8,469 nucleotides of DNA from the NCBI GenBank assembly GCA_026395315.1, contig JAPLYY010000041.1, positions 1 through 8,469 of the forward strand. Reading direction: 5' to 3'. How positions within the stretch are numbered: the first letter of the stretch is position 1; each line of letters starts with the position of its first letter. The notes beneath the pieces were generated by a model. That model was not told the origin of the DNA and did not search any database. It saw only the letters and a list, made by a program, of their open reading frames with translations. Made by a program: the position numbers and the translations under genes. The stretch is from Candidatus Shapirobacteria bacterium (GTDB taxonomy: Bacteria; Patescibacteriota; Microgenomatia; UBA12405). Positions 1 through 6,275 of the stretch are shown here, in pieces.

Positions 1-709
1 CAAAAACTGATTCAAAATCGGTGCTGATAGTATCGAGTTTTGATTTTAGGAATTGGGGTAAATTTTCTTTGGTAATAGGAACATTACCTTCTTCGATTTT
101 TTGACGCATCCGCCGGGCGATTTCTTCGGCTCGTCTGACTGAGGCTTTTTCCCGAAGAACTATTTTGTAAGCTTCGATGATTAACCGGGTATCACTAATT
201 GAAGAGAGAGCCCGGGCGTGGCCTTCGGAAATTAGGCCGGATAATAAACCGTCTTTGAGGGCGTCAGGCAGAGTTAATAATTTAAGACAATTGATGACGT
301 AGGGGACGCTCTTACCGACTTTTTTTGCGATACCGTTGTTATCCAGGCCAAACTCTTCTTTGAGACGGAGAAAGGCTTTGGCGCGCTCAATTGGGTTAAG
401 ATCTTTGCGTTGGACGTTTTCGACGATAGCCATTTCCAACATTTGTTGGGGAGTGGTTTTTTTAATGATAGCCGGGACATAAGGTAACTTAAGTATCCGG
501 GCAGCCCGCCAACGGCGTTCACCGGCAATGATTTGGTAGCCGGCGGGGGTTTGAGCAATAATTAGGGGTTCAAGGATGCCGTGTTCGCGGATGGATTCGA
601 CCAGTTCGGCAACCGAGTCGGGGTTGATAATCCCCCGGGGTTGAAGCGGGTTGGGTTCGAGTTGATTGGTAGGAATCTGGGTAATGTCTTTCATGATTAA
701 AGTTACCAT
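1..709 (-). CDS. parB: ParB/Spo0J-family chromosome partitioning protein, 3' end cut off by the window edge
   Basis: ParB binds parS sites near the origin, loads as a CTP-dependent DNA clamp, spreads, and works with the ParA ATPase in chromosome segregation. The 236 visible residues contain the N-terminal CTP-binding domain with GERRWRA at residues 63-69 and ENVQRKDLNP at 97-106, the two best-known ParB boxes. A helix-turn-helix follows at about 122-142 (GIAKKVGKS) and then the linker SEGHARAL at 161-168. The C-terminal dimerisation domain lies beyond position 1. The start at 709 is preferred because AGGTG sits five bases upstream; an in-frame ATG at 694 is the alternative, and homology only begins near residue 8. 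It lies 29 bases after rpmA with no terminator between, so it is probably cotranscribed with rplU and rpmA. No parA or parS-like palindrome is visible here. Family assignment is very secure. Confidence 0.95.
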   Translation of the reverse strand, partial: MVTLIMKDITQIPTNQLEPNPLQPRGIINPDSVAELVESIREHGILEPLIIAQTPAGYQIIAGERRWRAARILKLPYVPAIIKKTTPQQMLEMAIVENVQRKDLNPIERAKAFLRLKEEFGLDNNGIAKKVGKSVPYVINCLKLLTLPDALKDGLLSGLISEGHARALSSISDTRLIIEAYKIVLREKASVRRAEEIARRMRQKIEEGNVPITKENLPQFLKSKLDTISTDFESVF

Positions 710-714
710 GAAAA

Positions 715-719
715 CACCT
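715..719 (-). promoter_or_regulatory. Shine-Dalgarno site of parB
   Basis: AGGTG lies five bases before the ATG at 709, and its position favours that start over the in-frame ATG at 694. It is the only convincing Shine-Dalgarno motif I see before any start in the window; the other genes begin after AT-rich sequence, in overlap with the previous gene, or near a -10 box. Confidence 0.55.
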
Positions 720-738
720 GTGAAAAAAAGAGATCAGT

Positions 739-990
739 TTATGCTTTTACAACAGTAATGAACTTTTTGCCGAGTTTGGTGATGAATTTGACGATACCGG
801 CGCGCATAGCGTAGATGGTAAAATCTTTACCGGCTTTGGTACCGATACCGGCGTGAAAAGAGGAGCCACGCTGACGGACAATAATTTGGCCGACAGTGGC
901 TTTTTGGCCACCGAATTTTTTAACCCCCAGTCTTTGGCCGGGACGATTGGATTTTTGATTAGTTTTACCCTGCGATTTGGTATGGGCCAT
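739..990 (-). CDS. rpmA: 50S ribosomal protein L27 (bL27)
   Basis: L27 is a large-subunit protein whose N-terminal tail reaches toward the peptidyl transferase centre and helps position tRNA. The 83 residues are close to the usual length. They show the family features in order: the basic tail starting MAHTKSQGK, RLGVKKFGGQ at about 20-29, IIVRQRGSSFHAG at 36-48 (family consensus IIVRQRGTKFHPG), and GKDFTIYA at 54-61. The tail begins directly at MAH, so the cleaved N-terminal extension known from Firmicutes L27 is absent. It follows rplU by 47 AT-rich bases that contain a 7-bp tandem repeat. No Shine-Dalgarno is seen; the bases before ATG are only A and T. rplU-rpmA adjacency is the normal bacterial arrangement. 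Confidence 0.97.
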   Translation of the reverse strand: MAHTKSQGKTNQKSNRPGQRLGVKKFGGQKATVGQIIVRQRGSSFHAGIGTKAGKDFTIYAMRAGIVKFITKLGKKFITVVKA

Positions 991-1011
991 ATAATTTAAA
1001 AAATAAAAAAA

Positions 1012-1032
1012 CTCTAAAGTCTAAACTCTAAA
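1012..1032 (-). repeat. Three tandem 7-bp units in the rplU-rpmA spacer
   Basis: On the minus strand the spacer reads TTTAGAG, TTTAGAC, TTTAGAG in direct succession, followed by a run of T. The units differ at one base. The repeat fills nearly half of the 47-base gap between rplU and rpmA. Its role is unknown; replication slippage in an AT-rich leader is the simplest explanation. Confidence 0.7.
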
Positions 1033-1037
1033 AAAAA

Positions 1038-1352
1038 TTAATTATTAATTTTTAAAATTTTAATATCGGTTAGTTGAGCGCGGAAACCGGTGTGACGGCG
1101 GTAACGGGACTTGGCTTTGTAGGTAAGGATATCCAGTTTTTTACCTTGAAAAGATTTGACGACTTCGTATTCGACAACGGCACCTTTGATGGTCGGAGTA
1201 CCAACTTTGGTAATTTTGTCGTCAACAAATAAAAGAACTTGGTCAGTAGTAGTTTTTTTACCGGCTTCCAGCTCTTGGAGATCGACAGTAATAACCTGGT
1301 TTTCAGTGATTTTAAATTGACTGCCGGAAATGGCAATAACGGCGTATTTCAT
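1038..1352 (-). CDS. rplU: 50S ribosomal protein L21 (bL21)
   Basis: L21 binds 23S rRNA in the large subunit. The 104 residues match the usual length of about 100 and carry the family marks: MKYAVIAISGSQFKI at the N-terminus (consensus YAVIKTGGKQYKV), VGTPTIKGAVV at about 51-61, and the basic C-terminal block YKAKSRYRRHTGFRAQLT at about 79-96 that contacts rRNA. The start is fixed: an in-frame TAA lies nine bases upstream of the ATG. No Shine-Dalgarno is present; instead an extended -10 box ends eight bases before the ATG. It lies 20 bases after the rodA stop and appears to open the rplU-rpmA-parB unit. Confidence 0.97.
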   Translation of the reverse strand: MKYAVIAISGSQFKITENQVITVDLQELEAGKKTTTDQVLLFVDDKITKVGTPTIKGAVVEYEVVKSFQGKKLDILTYKAKSRYRRHTGFRAQLTDIKILKINN

Positions 1353-1360
1353 AAGAAGAG

Positions 1361-1369
1361 ATTATAGCA
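1361..1369 (-). promoter_or_regulatory. Extended -10 promoter for rplU-rpmA-parB
   Basis: The minus strand reads TGCTATAAT: a perfect TATAAT (1366 to 1361) with the TG of an extended -10 element. It sits in the 20-base gap between rodA and rplU and ends eight bases before the rplU ATG. A -35 at 17 bases would be TTATCT, a weak match inside the end of rodA; extended -10 promoters tolerate this. Initiation at the usual distance gives a leader of zero to about three bases. Confidence 0.6.
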
Positions 1370-1372
1370 CAC

Positions 1373-2242
1373 TTAGGAAGAGTAGATAATGCCTAAAGAG
1401 AAGAGTAAAGCGATGATTGATGAACCACCAACAGAGAGAAACGGTAAGGGAATGCCGGTAACAGGTAGAATTCCATATGAACCAATAATTAATAATGCAC
1501 CTAAAATACCTAATTCTTCGGTGATACCGGCAAAAATAAAATCAGTATGTTTTTCGGGGAGAAACAAAAGTTGTCCCTGAGTCCCCTTTCGATAACCTTT
1601 ACCAAAAAGTCCGCCGGAACCGATGGCAATTTTTGATTGAATAACATTGTAACCATTACCCATGGGGTCGAGACTAGGATTAATAAAGGTTTCAATCCGG
1701 TGCCGTTGATAATCATGGAGGGCGAATTTCCAAATTAACGGGGACAGTATCAGTAGACATAATGCCAAAATTACGGCAAACTTTAGTGACCGGCGATGGT
1801 AAAGGATGAAGGGGATAATCAGACAAAGAATAGTCAGAGCACTGCCAAGATCGGGCTGGATGAGGGTGATGATGACGGGGATAGCAATTAACCAGGTGCG
1901 TTTGGTGTTAACCAAAAAGAGTAGGAGCCAGGGCTTGATGATTTCCGAGGGCTGAATGGTGCCGATACCAAAGTCGATCCAGCGTCGGGAACCCCTGGTA
2001 ATAGTGTTGAGAATTATTGGCAGCAGTACTAAGAAACAGGAACCAACAAAAATTAAAGTCCGAGATGACTTGACAGTATTGGGGTCAATTTGACGGCCGA
2101 CAAAAAATAGAATAATGCCAATAATCCAGGCGATAAGTTGTTTGACTAATAGCCCCGGAGAGAGTGAGCTAATCATCAGTAAATTGAGGCAAAACAGAAC
2201 AGCTAAACTGATAGCAACGGGGAGAAAATGGCGAAACGTCAT
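1373..2242 (-). CDS. rodA: RodA/FtsW-family SEDS peptidoglycan glycosyltransferase, with an apparent internal in-frame deletion
   Basis: SEDS proteins polymerise lipid II into glycan strands in the membrane, with a class B PBP as partner. This 289-residue protein shows the RodA/FtsW marks: RGSRRWIDFG (83-92), IQPSEIIK (96-103), QPDLGSALT (129-137), YNVIQSKIAIGSGGLFGKG (198-216), and LPEKHTDFIFA (228-238) with the catalytic Asp at 234. The last motif, GILPVTGIPLPFLS (257-270), follows directly after EELGILGALLIIGSY. In E. coli RodA about 40 residues lie between these blocks (end of one helix, a cytoplasmic loop, and the helix with VNIGM). They are missing here without loss of frame, so the protein should lack about one or two of the ten helices. 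The SYGGSS motif reads SVGGSS. It starts on TAATG shared with the ileS stop, suggesting translational coupling. RodA is favoured over FtsW by the HTDFIFA and GQLLFLPEKH context, but naming is less sure than the family. Confidence 0.85.
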   Translation of the reverse strand: MTFRHFLPVAISLAVLFCLNLLMISSLSPGLLVKQLIAWIIGIILFFVGRQIDPNTVKSSRTLIFVGSCFLVLLPIILNTITRGSRRWIDFGIGTIQPSEIIKPWLLLFLVNTKRTWLIAIPVIITLIQPDLGSALTILCLIIPFILYHRRSLKFAVILALCLLILSPLIWKFALHDYQRHRIETFINPSLDPMGNGYNVIQSKIAIGSGGLFGKGYRKGTQGQLLFLPEKHTDFIFAGITEELGILGALLIIGSYGILPVTGIPLPFLSVGGSSIIALLFSLGIIYSS

Positions 2243-5022
2243 TAATCGACTTTAATAACTTGTAGCTCCGGGCCTTGGACAAGACTGACGGCTAGAGTTT
2301 TAGACTTAATTTGGGCGGTAAAACTGGCCGGCCAGGAGGGGGCGATGATTTTTATTTTAGAATCTAAGTTTAATCCTTGTTCTTTGCGGAGAATCTGGAT
2401 TTGACGGACGAAATCGCGATACTCACCTTCGGTGATTAAATCGGCAGTTAAATTAGTGTCTAATTTAACCGAATATTCGGCTGATTTGACAAAATTAACC
2501 TGTTTGATGTTGGTTTCCTGACAGATAATCTCGATTAGTTTTGGATCGGTGATGGGATTAGGAGTAGAAATGGTGACTAAGGCTAAAGGTTGGCGGATTT
2601 TGATAGCGGCGGCCTGACGCTGACCGTGAATAAGTTGGCAAATATCCCGAACATTCGGCATCAGTTTATTCAGATTATCGTCAATGAGAGACAAATCAGC
2701 AGTCGGCCAAGTTTCCAGGTGGACAGATTTAGTGGTAGAAAAATTGGTCTGGTGAAGATTTTGGTAAAGATATTCGGCGATAAACGGGGTGAATGGAGCG
2801 ATGAGTCTAAAATAATTGCCAAAAACGTAGGCCAAAAGAGCGGAGTTATCGGTGCGGTCGCGATTACGACGGATATACCAAGTGGATAAATCGCTTAAGA
2901 AATCCTGAAGCGACTGAGCGGCTTTATTGGAACTAAATTTGTCTAAATCTTTAGTGACTGAATTGATGGTTTGGTGAAGGCGGGAAATTAACCAGCGGTC
3001 AAGAGTATCGGTGGCCGAATGAGGGTCAAAATCGTTGACTTTAAAATCAGCAGAACCAGTATGTTGAGTAAAGAAACGATAGGAGTTCCACAAAATCAGG
3101 AAGAAATCGCGTTTGATCTGGTTGGCAATATTGTAGCCGAAATTAACATTGGCATGAGATTTTTGGAGACTATATAACCAACGCATGGCATCAGCGCCCA
3201 TTTTGGTAACAGCGTCATCATAGGGAATGCCATTTTTTTTAGTTTTATGGATAGGATCACCATTTTCGTCGCGGACCTCACCGTGGGCGACGACATTTTT
3301 GTAGGGAATGGTGTTTTCTAAAGCAACACTAAAAAAGAGCATGGAGTAGAACCATAAACGGACCTGTTCAATCATTTCTAAAACCAAGTCAGCGGGGAAC
3401 CATTTTTGCCAATAAGATTTATCGGAAAGATATTTTAAAGTGGAAAAAGGGACAACTCCGGCATCCAGCCAACAGTCGCCAACGTCGGTGATTCTGGAAA
3501 CGTTTTTACTGCATTTAGGGCATTTTATTTCAATAGTATCAATCCAGGGACGGTGAAGTGAGGTTAACCCAACGACCAGCTCAGGATTGATGGCTTTGGC
3601 TTTGAGTTCTTCAAGGCTGCCGATAACGGTCAACTCACCGCAGCTGCATTTGTAAAAAGGCAGGGCTAAACCGTAGAAACGTTTACGGCTGATCATCCAA
3701 TCTTCCATAGAATCGAGCCAATTTTGCATCCGGCGGCCAACGTATTTGGGATGCCAATTGATTTTATTGGCAGCGGCCTTCATCAAAGGACGGATGTCAT
3801 CGGATTTGATATACCAGGAATCTTCCAGGCGGAACAAACATTTGGTTTTACAGCGCCAACAGTGGGGATAACGATGGATAATTGGTTCGGTTTTAAATAA
3901 ATTACCGGATGTCTCTAAATATTCGATTACCTGTGGGGCAACATCGTGGGCATATAAACCTGACAACTCACCGTAGCCTTCCAAAAAGTGACCACGTTCA
4001 TCCAGCGGAGCCACCATATCTGATTTAAGTTTTTTGCCTAATTCAAAATCTTCCTGACCACAGCCGGGGGCAATATGAACTACGCCGGTCCCCTCCTCCG
4101 GGTTAACTAAATCCCAATTGGTAATATAGTGTTTAATGTTTTCTTGGGCGGGGATATTATAAAGAGAGTCGTATTCCAGATTAAGCAAAGTGTTGACATC
4201 GATTGATTCGTAATCGGTTAAACCGAGACGTTTGGCTGAAAGCTCTGCCAAATAAAGTGTTTGACGATCATGTTTAGCTTTAACATATTGATATTCAGTG
4301 TTAATAGCTAATAAAACATTAGCGGATAAAGTCCAGGGAGTGGTGGTCCAGGCGAGCACATATTCATTGTCGCGGTCTTTTAATTTAAACTTTAAATAGA
4401 CCGAAGTATCGGTTATTTCTTTGTAGCCGTCGGCTTCTTCGTGTTGGGACAAACCGGTTTCGCAGCGGGGGCACCAGGTGGCAGCACTTTTCTTTTTGCA
4501 GAGCCAGCCTTTGTCATTGATGATTTTAAGAAAATGCCAAATGTATAAATTATTATTTTTAGAGTTGGTGTAGTAAGAATTGTCCCAATCCATGAACATA
4601 CCCAAACGTTGGGATTGTTCGGTTTGAATTTTACTGTATTTATCAACCCGGGTTAAACAGGCATTGGTAAAATTTTCCAGACCAAAATTCTGGATATCTT
4701 TTTTAGAATTAAAACCAGCTTCTTTTTCGACTTCAACCTCGACCCACAATCCCTGGCAGTCGAAACCATTTTGAAAACGTTGAGCAAAGCCCTGAGCATT
4801 TTTAAATCTTTGAAATAAATCTTTGAGCGTCCGGCCACGGGCGTGATGGACTCCCATGGGGTTGTTGGCGGTGATGGGACCGTCGATAAAAGAAAAGGTT
4901 TCTGGAGAATCATCGTTTTTATGGAGATAAAGATTGACGATGTTGTGAGTTGACCACCAGTCGAGGGTGGCTTTTTCCAAAGCAGCAAAATCGGGGTTGT
5001 TGGGTAAATCTTGAAAAGACAT
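2242..5022 (-). CDS. ileS: Isoleucyl-tRNA synthetase (class I, Ile/Val/Leu type)
   Basis: IleRS charges tRNA-Ile and hydrolyses mischarged Val-tRNA. The 926-residue frame looks complete. The HIGH motif is GVHH at 57-60 (context ANNPMGVHHARGRT). A zinc-type CPRC lies at 184-187. The editing domain has TTTPWT at 226-231 and GTGVVHIAPGCGQEDFELG at 311-329. Further pieces are HRYPHCWRC (383-391), SRKRFYGLALP (445-455), a Cys-rich insertion with CSC (459-461) and CPKC (501-504), and DCWLDAG (516-522). The KMSKS loop is the divergent HKTKKN at 592-597, followed by KMGADAMRWLY (607-617). The tRNA-binding helical domain and a C-terminal region with LRKEQGLNL follow. An in-frame TAA nine bases upstream fixes the start. 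No Shine-Dalgarno is present. It follows the ftsZ terminator and shares one base with rodA. ValRS and LeuRS are less likely from the motif set. Confidence 0.95.
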   Translation of the reverse strand: MSFQDLPNNPDFAALEKATLDWWSTHNIVNLYLHKNDDSPETFSFIDGPITANNPMGVHHARGRTLKDLFQRFKNAQGFAQRFQNGFDCQGLWVEVEVEKEAGFNSKKDIQNFGLENFTNACLTRVDKYSKIQTEQSQRLGMFMDWDNSYYTNSKNNNLYIWHFLKIINDKGWLCKKKSAATWCPRCETGLSQHEEADGYKEITDTSVYLKFKLKDRDNEYVLAWTTTPWTLSANVLLAINTEYQYVKAKHDRQTLYLAELSAKRLGLTDYESIDVNTLLNLEYDSLYNIPAQENIKHYITNWDLVNPEEGTGVVHIAPGCGQEDFELGKKLKSDMVAPLDERGHFLEGYGELSGLYAHDVAPQVIEYLETSGNLFKTEPIIHRYPHCWRCKTKCLFRLEDSWYIKSDDIRPLMKAAANKINWHPKYVGRRMQNWLDSMEDWMISRKRFYGLALPFYKCSCGELTVIGSLEELKAKAINPELVVGLTSLHRPWIDTIEIKCPKCSKNVSRITDVGDCWLDAGVVPFSTLKYLSDKSYWQKWFPADLVLEMIEQVRLWFYSMLFFSVALENTIPYKNVVAHGEVRDENGDPIHKTKKNGIPYDDAVTKMGADAMRWLYSLQKSHANVNFGYNIANQIKRDFFLILWNSYRFFTQHTGSADFKVNDFDPHSATDTLDRWLISRLHQTINSVTKDLDKFSSNKAAQSLQDFLSDLSTWYIRRNRDRTDNSALLAYVFGNYFRLIAPFTPFIAEYLYQNLHQTNFSTTKSVHLETWPTADLSLIDDNLNKLMPNVRDICQLIHGQRQAAAIKIRQPLALVTISTPNPITDPKLIEIICQETNIKQVNFVKSAEYSVKLDTNLTADLITEGEYRDFVRQIQILRKEQGLNLDSKIKIIAPSWPASFTAQIKSKTLAVSLVQGPELQVIKVD

Positions 5023-5027
5023 AGTTG

Positions 5028-5033
5028 ATTATA
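5028..5033 (-). promoter_or_regulatory. -10 box immediately before the ileS start
   Basis: A perfect TATAAT on the minus strand ends five bases before the ileS ATG. If used, transcription would begin at or next to the A of the start codon and give a leaderless mRNA. There is no recognisable -35 at 16-18 bases, because that position falls in the terminator stem, and the region is AT-rich, so chance occurrence is possible. Confidence 0.35.
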
Positions 5034-5040
5034 TAATTTT

Positions 5041-5069
5041 TATACAAAAAATCCCGACGTATCGGGATT
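5041..5069 (-). terminator. Rho-independent terminator between ftsZ and ileS
   Basis: On the minus strand a perfect 8-bp stem AATCCCGA/TCGGGATT (5069-5062 with 5057-5050) closes a four-base loop and runs straight into six T (5051-5046). This is a textbook intrinsic terminator for the murG-ftsQ-ftsA-ftsZ unit. The arms are nearly symmetric, but on the plus strand no T run follows, so it acts on the minus strand only. It may also act as an attenuator in the ileS leader if the upstream -10 at 5137-5145 is active. Confidence 0.85.
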
Positions 5070-5073
5070 GATA

Positions 5074-5097
5074 TAGCTCCGTTAAAATCCGGAGCTA
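5074..5097 (-). promoter_or_regulatory. Second stem-loop just upstream of the terminator
   Basis: A perfect 8-bp stem TAGCTCCG/CGGAGCTA (5097-5090 with 5081-5074) encloses an eight-base loop and lies four bases before the terminator hairpin. It has no T run of its own. The GGATT at the start of its loop region could pair with AATCC in the terminator's 5' arm, which would oppose both hairpins. No T-box consensus is visible, so any regulatory role is inference. Confidence 0.5.
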
Positions 5098-5136
5098 GAT
5101 AATAATTATGGTTTTGGTTTGACCCATAGATGAAGA

Positions 5137-5145
5137 ATTATATCA
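5137..5145 (-). promoter_or_regulatory. Extended -10 promoter candidate just after ftsZ, upstream of the tandem hairpins
   Basis: The minus strand reads TGATATAAT directly after the ftsZ stop codon, a perfect TATAAT with the extended TG. No good -35 is seen at 17 bases (TTTTAA). A transcript from here would begin near 5130 and carry a leader of about 108 bases with both hairpins before the ileS start. Confidence 0.45.
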
Positions 5146-6273
5146 CTATTTATTTTTTCTTAAAAAGGCGGGGATGTCGAACTCGTCACTGATGTCGACA
5201 CCTTCGGGTAGTTCCTGATCTTCGAGCAATTTGTCGACGTCGGGATTTTTTTCTTTTTGAGTTTTGGGAGCGGGCAAGGTAGTTTTGGGTTGAGAGGCAA
5301 TAAAGCGTTGGCGGGAGGTGTCAAAACCGGTGGCAATAACTGAGACTTTAATTTTGTTGGCCAGTTCAGGGTCGATGGTAGCCCCAAAAATGATGTTGGC
5401 GTCGGGGGCGGCGTGAGTGGTGATGGTTTGGGCAGCCTCTTCGATTTCGGCCATGGTCAGGTCAGGCCCACCGGAGATATTGATTAGGACACCGCGGGCA
5501 CCGTCAATAGTGACCTCGACTAGCGGCGATTCAATGGCCTCCATGACGGCCTTTTGGGCTTTGTTGTCACCTTCGGCTTCGCCTACTCCCATCAGGGCAG
5601 AACCGGCGTTACTCATGATTGATCTAATGTCGGCAAAATCCAAATTGATCAGTCCGGGGGTAGTGATTAAATCGGCAATGGCTTTTGTGCCTTTATTAAG
5701 GACAGAATCGGCAATTTTAAAGGCTTCAAGCAGGGTAACTTGATTGTTAACAACTTCGAGAACTTTTTGGTTGGGGATAACAATTAGGGTATCAACGTTA
5801 TTTTTCAGCCGATTAATCCCCTCCTCGGCATTGGTCATCCGCCGGGTGCCTTCGAACAGAAACGGTTTGGTAACAATGGCGATAGTTAAGATACCCAATT
5901 CTTTTTTGGCGATTTCGGCAATGATCGGAGCGGCGCCGGTACAGGTACCACCACCCATACCACCGCAAATAAATACCATGTCAGAATCAGCTAAAACTTC
6001 TTTAATTTTTTCCCGGGATTCTTCAGCGGCTTCTTGACCGACTTGGGGATTACCACCGGCACCTAAACCTTTGGTTAGTTTTTCGCCGATTTGAATTTTA
6101 ATGGAGGCTAAGGAATTAAGAAGTACCTGGGAATCAGTATTAACAGCAATAAAGTCAACACCTTTGATGTTATCTTCAGCGATCATGGAATTAATGGCAT
6201 TGTTACCACCACCACCGATGCCGACGACTTTGATTCGGGCAAACTGACCGGAAAGGGTTTTAATTAGAGCCAT
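5146..6273 (-). CDS. ftsZ: Cell division GTPase FtsZ
   Basis: FtsZ is the tubulin-like GTPase that polymerises into the division ring. The 375-residue frame is full length. It has VVGIGGGGNNAINSM (16-30) for nucleotide binding, FIAVNTDSQ (41-49), the tubulin signature at 107-113, LFEGTRRM (139-146), and the T7 loop NLDFADIRSIM (210-220), whose Asp 212 and 215 complete the GTPase site of the next subunit. A short linker of about 40 residues leads to the C-terminal peptide DEFDIPAFLRKNK, the docking site for FtsA and other partners. The tubulin signature, normally GGGTGTG, reads GGGTCTG: Cys 111 replaces a glycine that is nearly invariant in the family (codon TGT, one base from GGT). The start lies two bases after the ftsA stop, so translation is probably coupled. 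The identification is certain; the effect of Cys 111 is unknown. Confidence 0.98.
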   Translation of the reverse strand: MALIKTLSGQFARIKVVGIGGGGNNAINSMIAEDNIKGVDFIAVNTDSQVLLNSLASIKIQIGEKLTKGLGAGGNPQVGQEAAEESREKIKEVLADSDMVFICGGMGGGTCTGAAPIIAEIAKKELGILTIAIVTKPFLFEGTRRMTNAEEGINRLKNNVDTLIVIPNQKVLEVVNNQVTLLEAFKIADSVLNKGTKAIADLITTPGLINLDFADIRSIMSNAGSALMGVGEAEGDNKAQKAVMEAIESPLVEVTIDGARGVLINISGGPDLTMAEIEEAAQTITTHAAPDANIIFGATIDPELANKIKVSVIATGFDTSRQRFIASQPKTTLPAPKTQKEKNPDVDKLLEDQELPEGVDISDEFDIPAFLRKNK

Positions 6274-6275
6274 AA

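Noticed and set aside
690..735. parS-like palindrome near the parB start
   Set aside because: The bases around GTTACCATGAAAACACC do not match TGTTTCACGTGAAACA well and are not palindromic.
1030..1053. Inverted repeat AAAAATTAAT/ATTAATTTTT followed by T at the end of rplU, as a terminator
   Set aside because: The arms contain only A and T with a one-base centre, so the hairpin would be very weak, and rpmA is expected to be cotranscribed with rplU.
1468..1479. Adjacent GAATTC and CATATG (EcoRI and NdeI sites) exactly at the rodA junction, as in a cloning scar
   Set aside because: The twelve bases encode GSYGIL-type residues that fit both flanking RodA blocks, and no vector sequence is present nearby. 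Two six-base sites side by side can arise by chance, so this is not evidence of cloning.
2590..2889. Plus-strand frame of 99 codons inside ileS, and similar plus-strand frames in ftsZ, ftsA and rodA
   Set aside because: All lie opposite conserved coding sequence and show no recognisable protein features.
5023..5136. T-box riboswitch upstream of ileS
   Set aside because: Gene and terminator placement fit, but the T-box consensus (AGGGTGGNACCGCG-like) and a specifier stem are not visible, and the leader is far shorter than usual.
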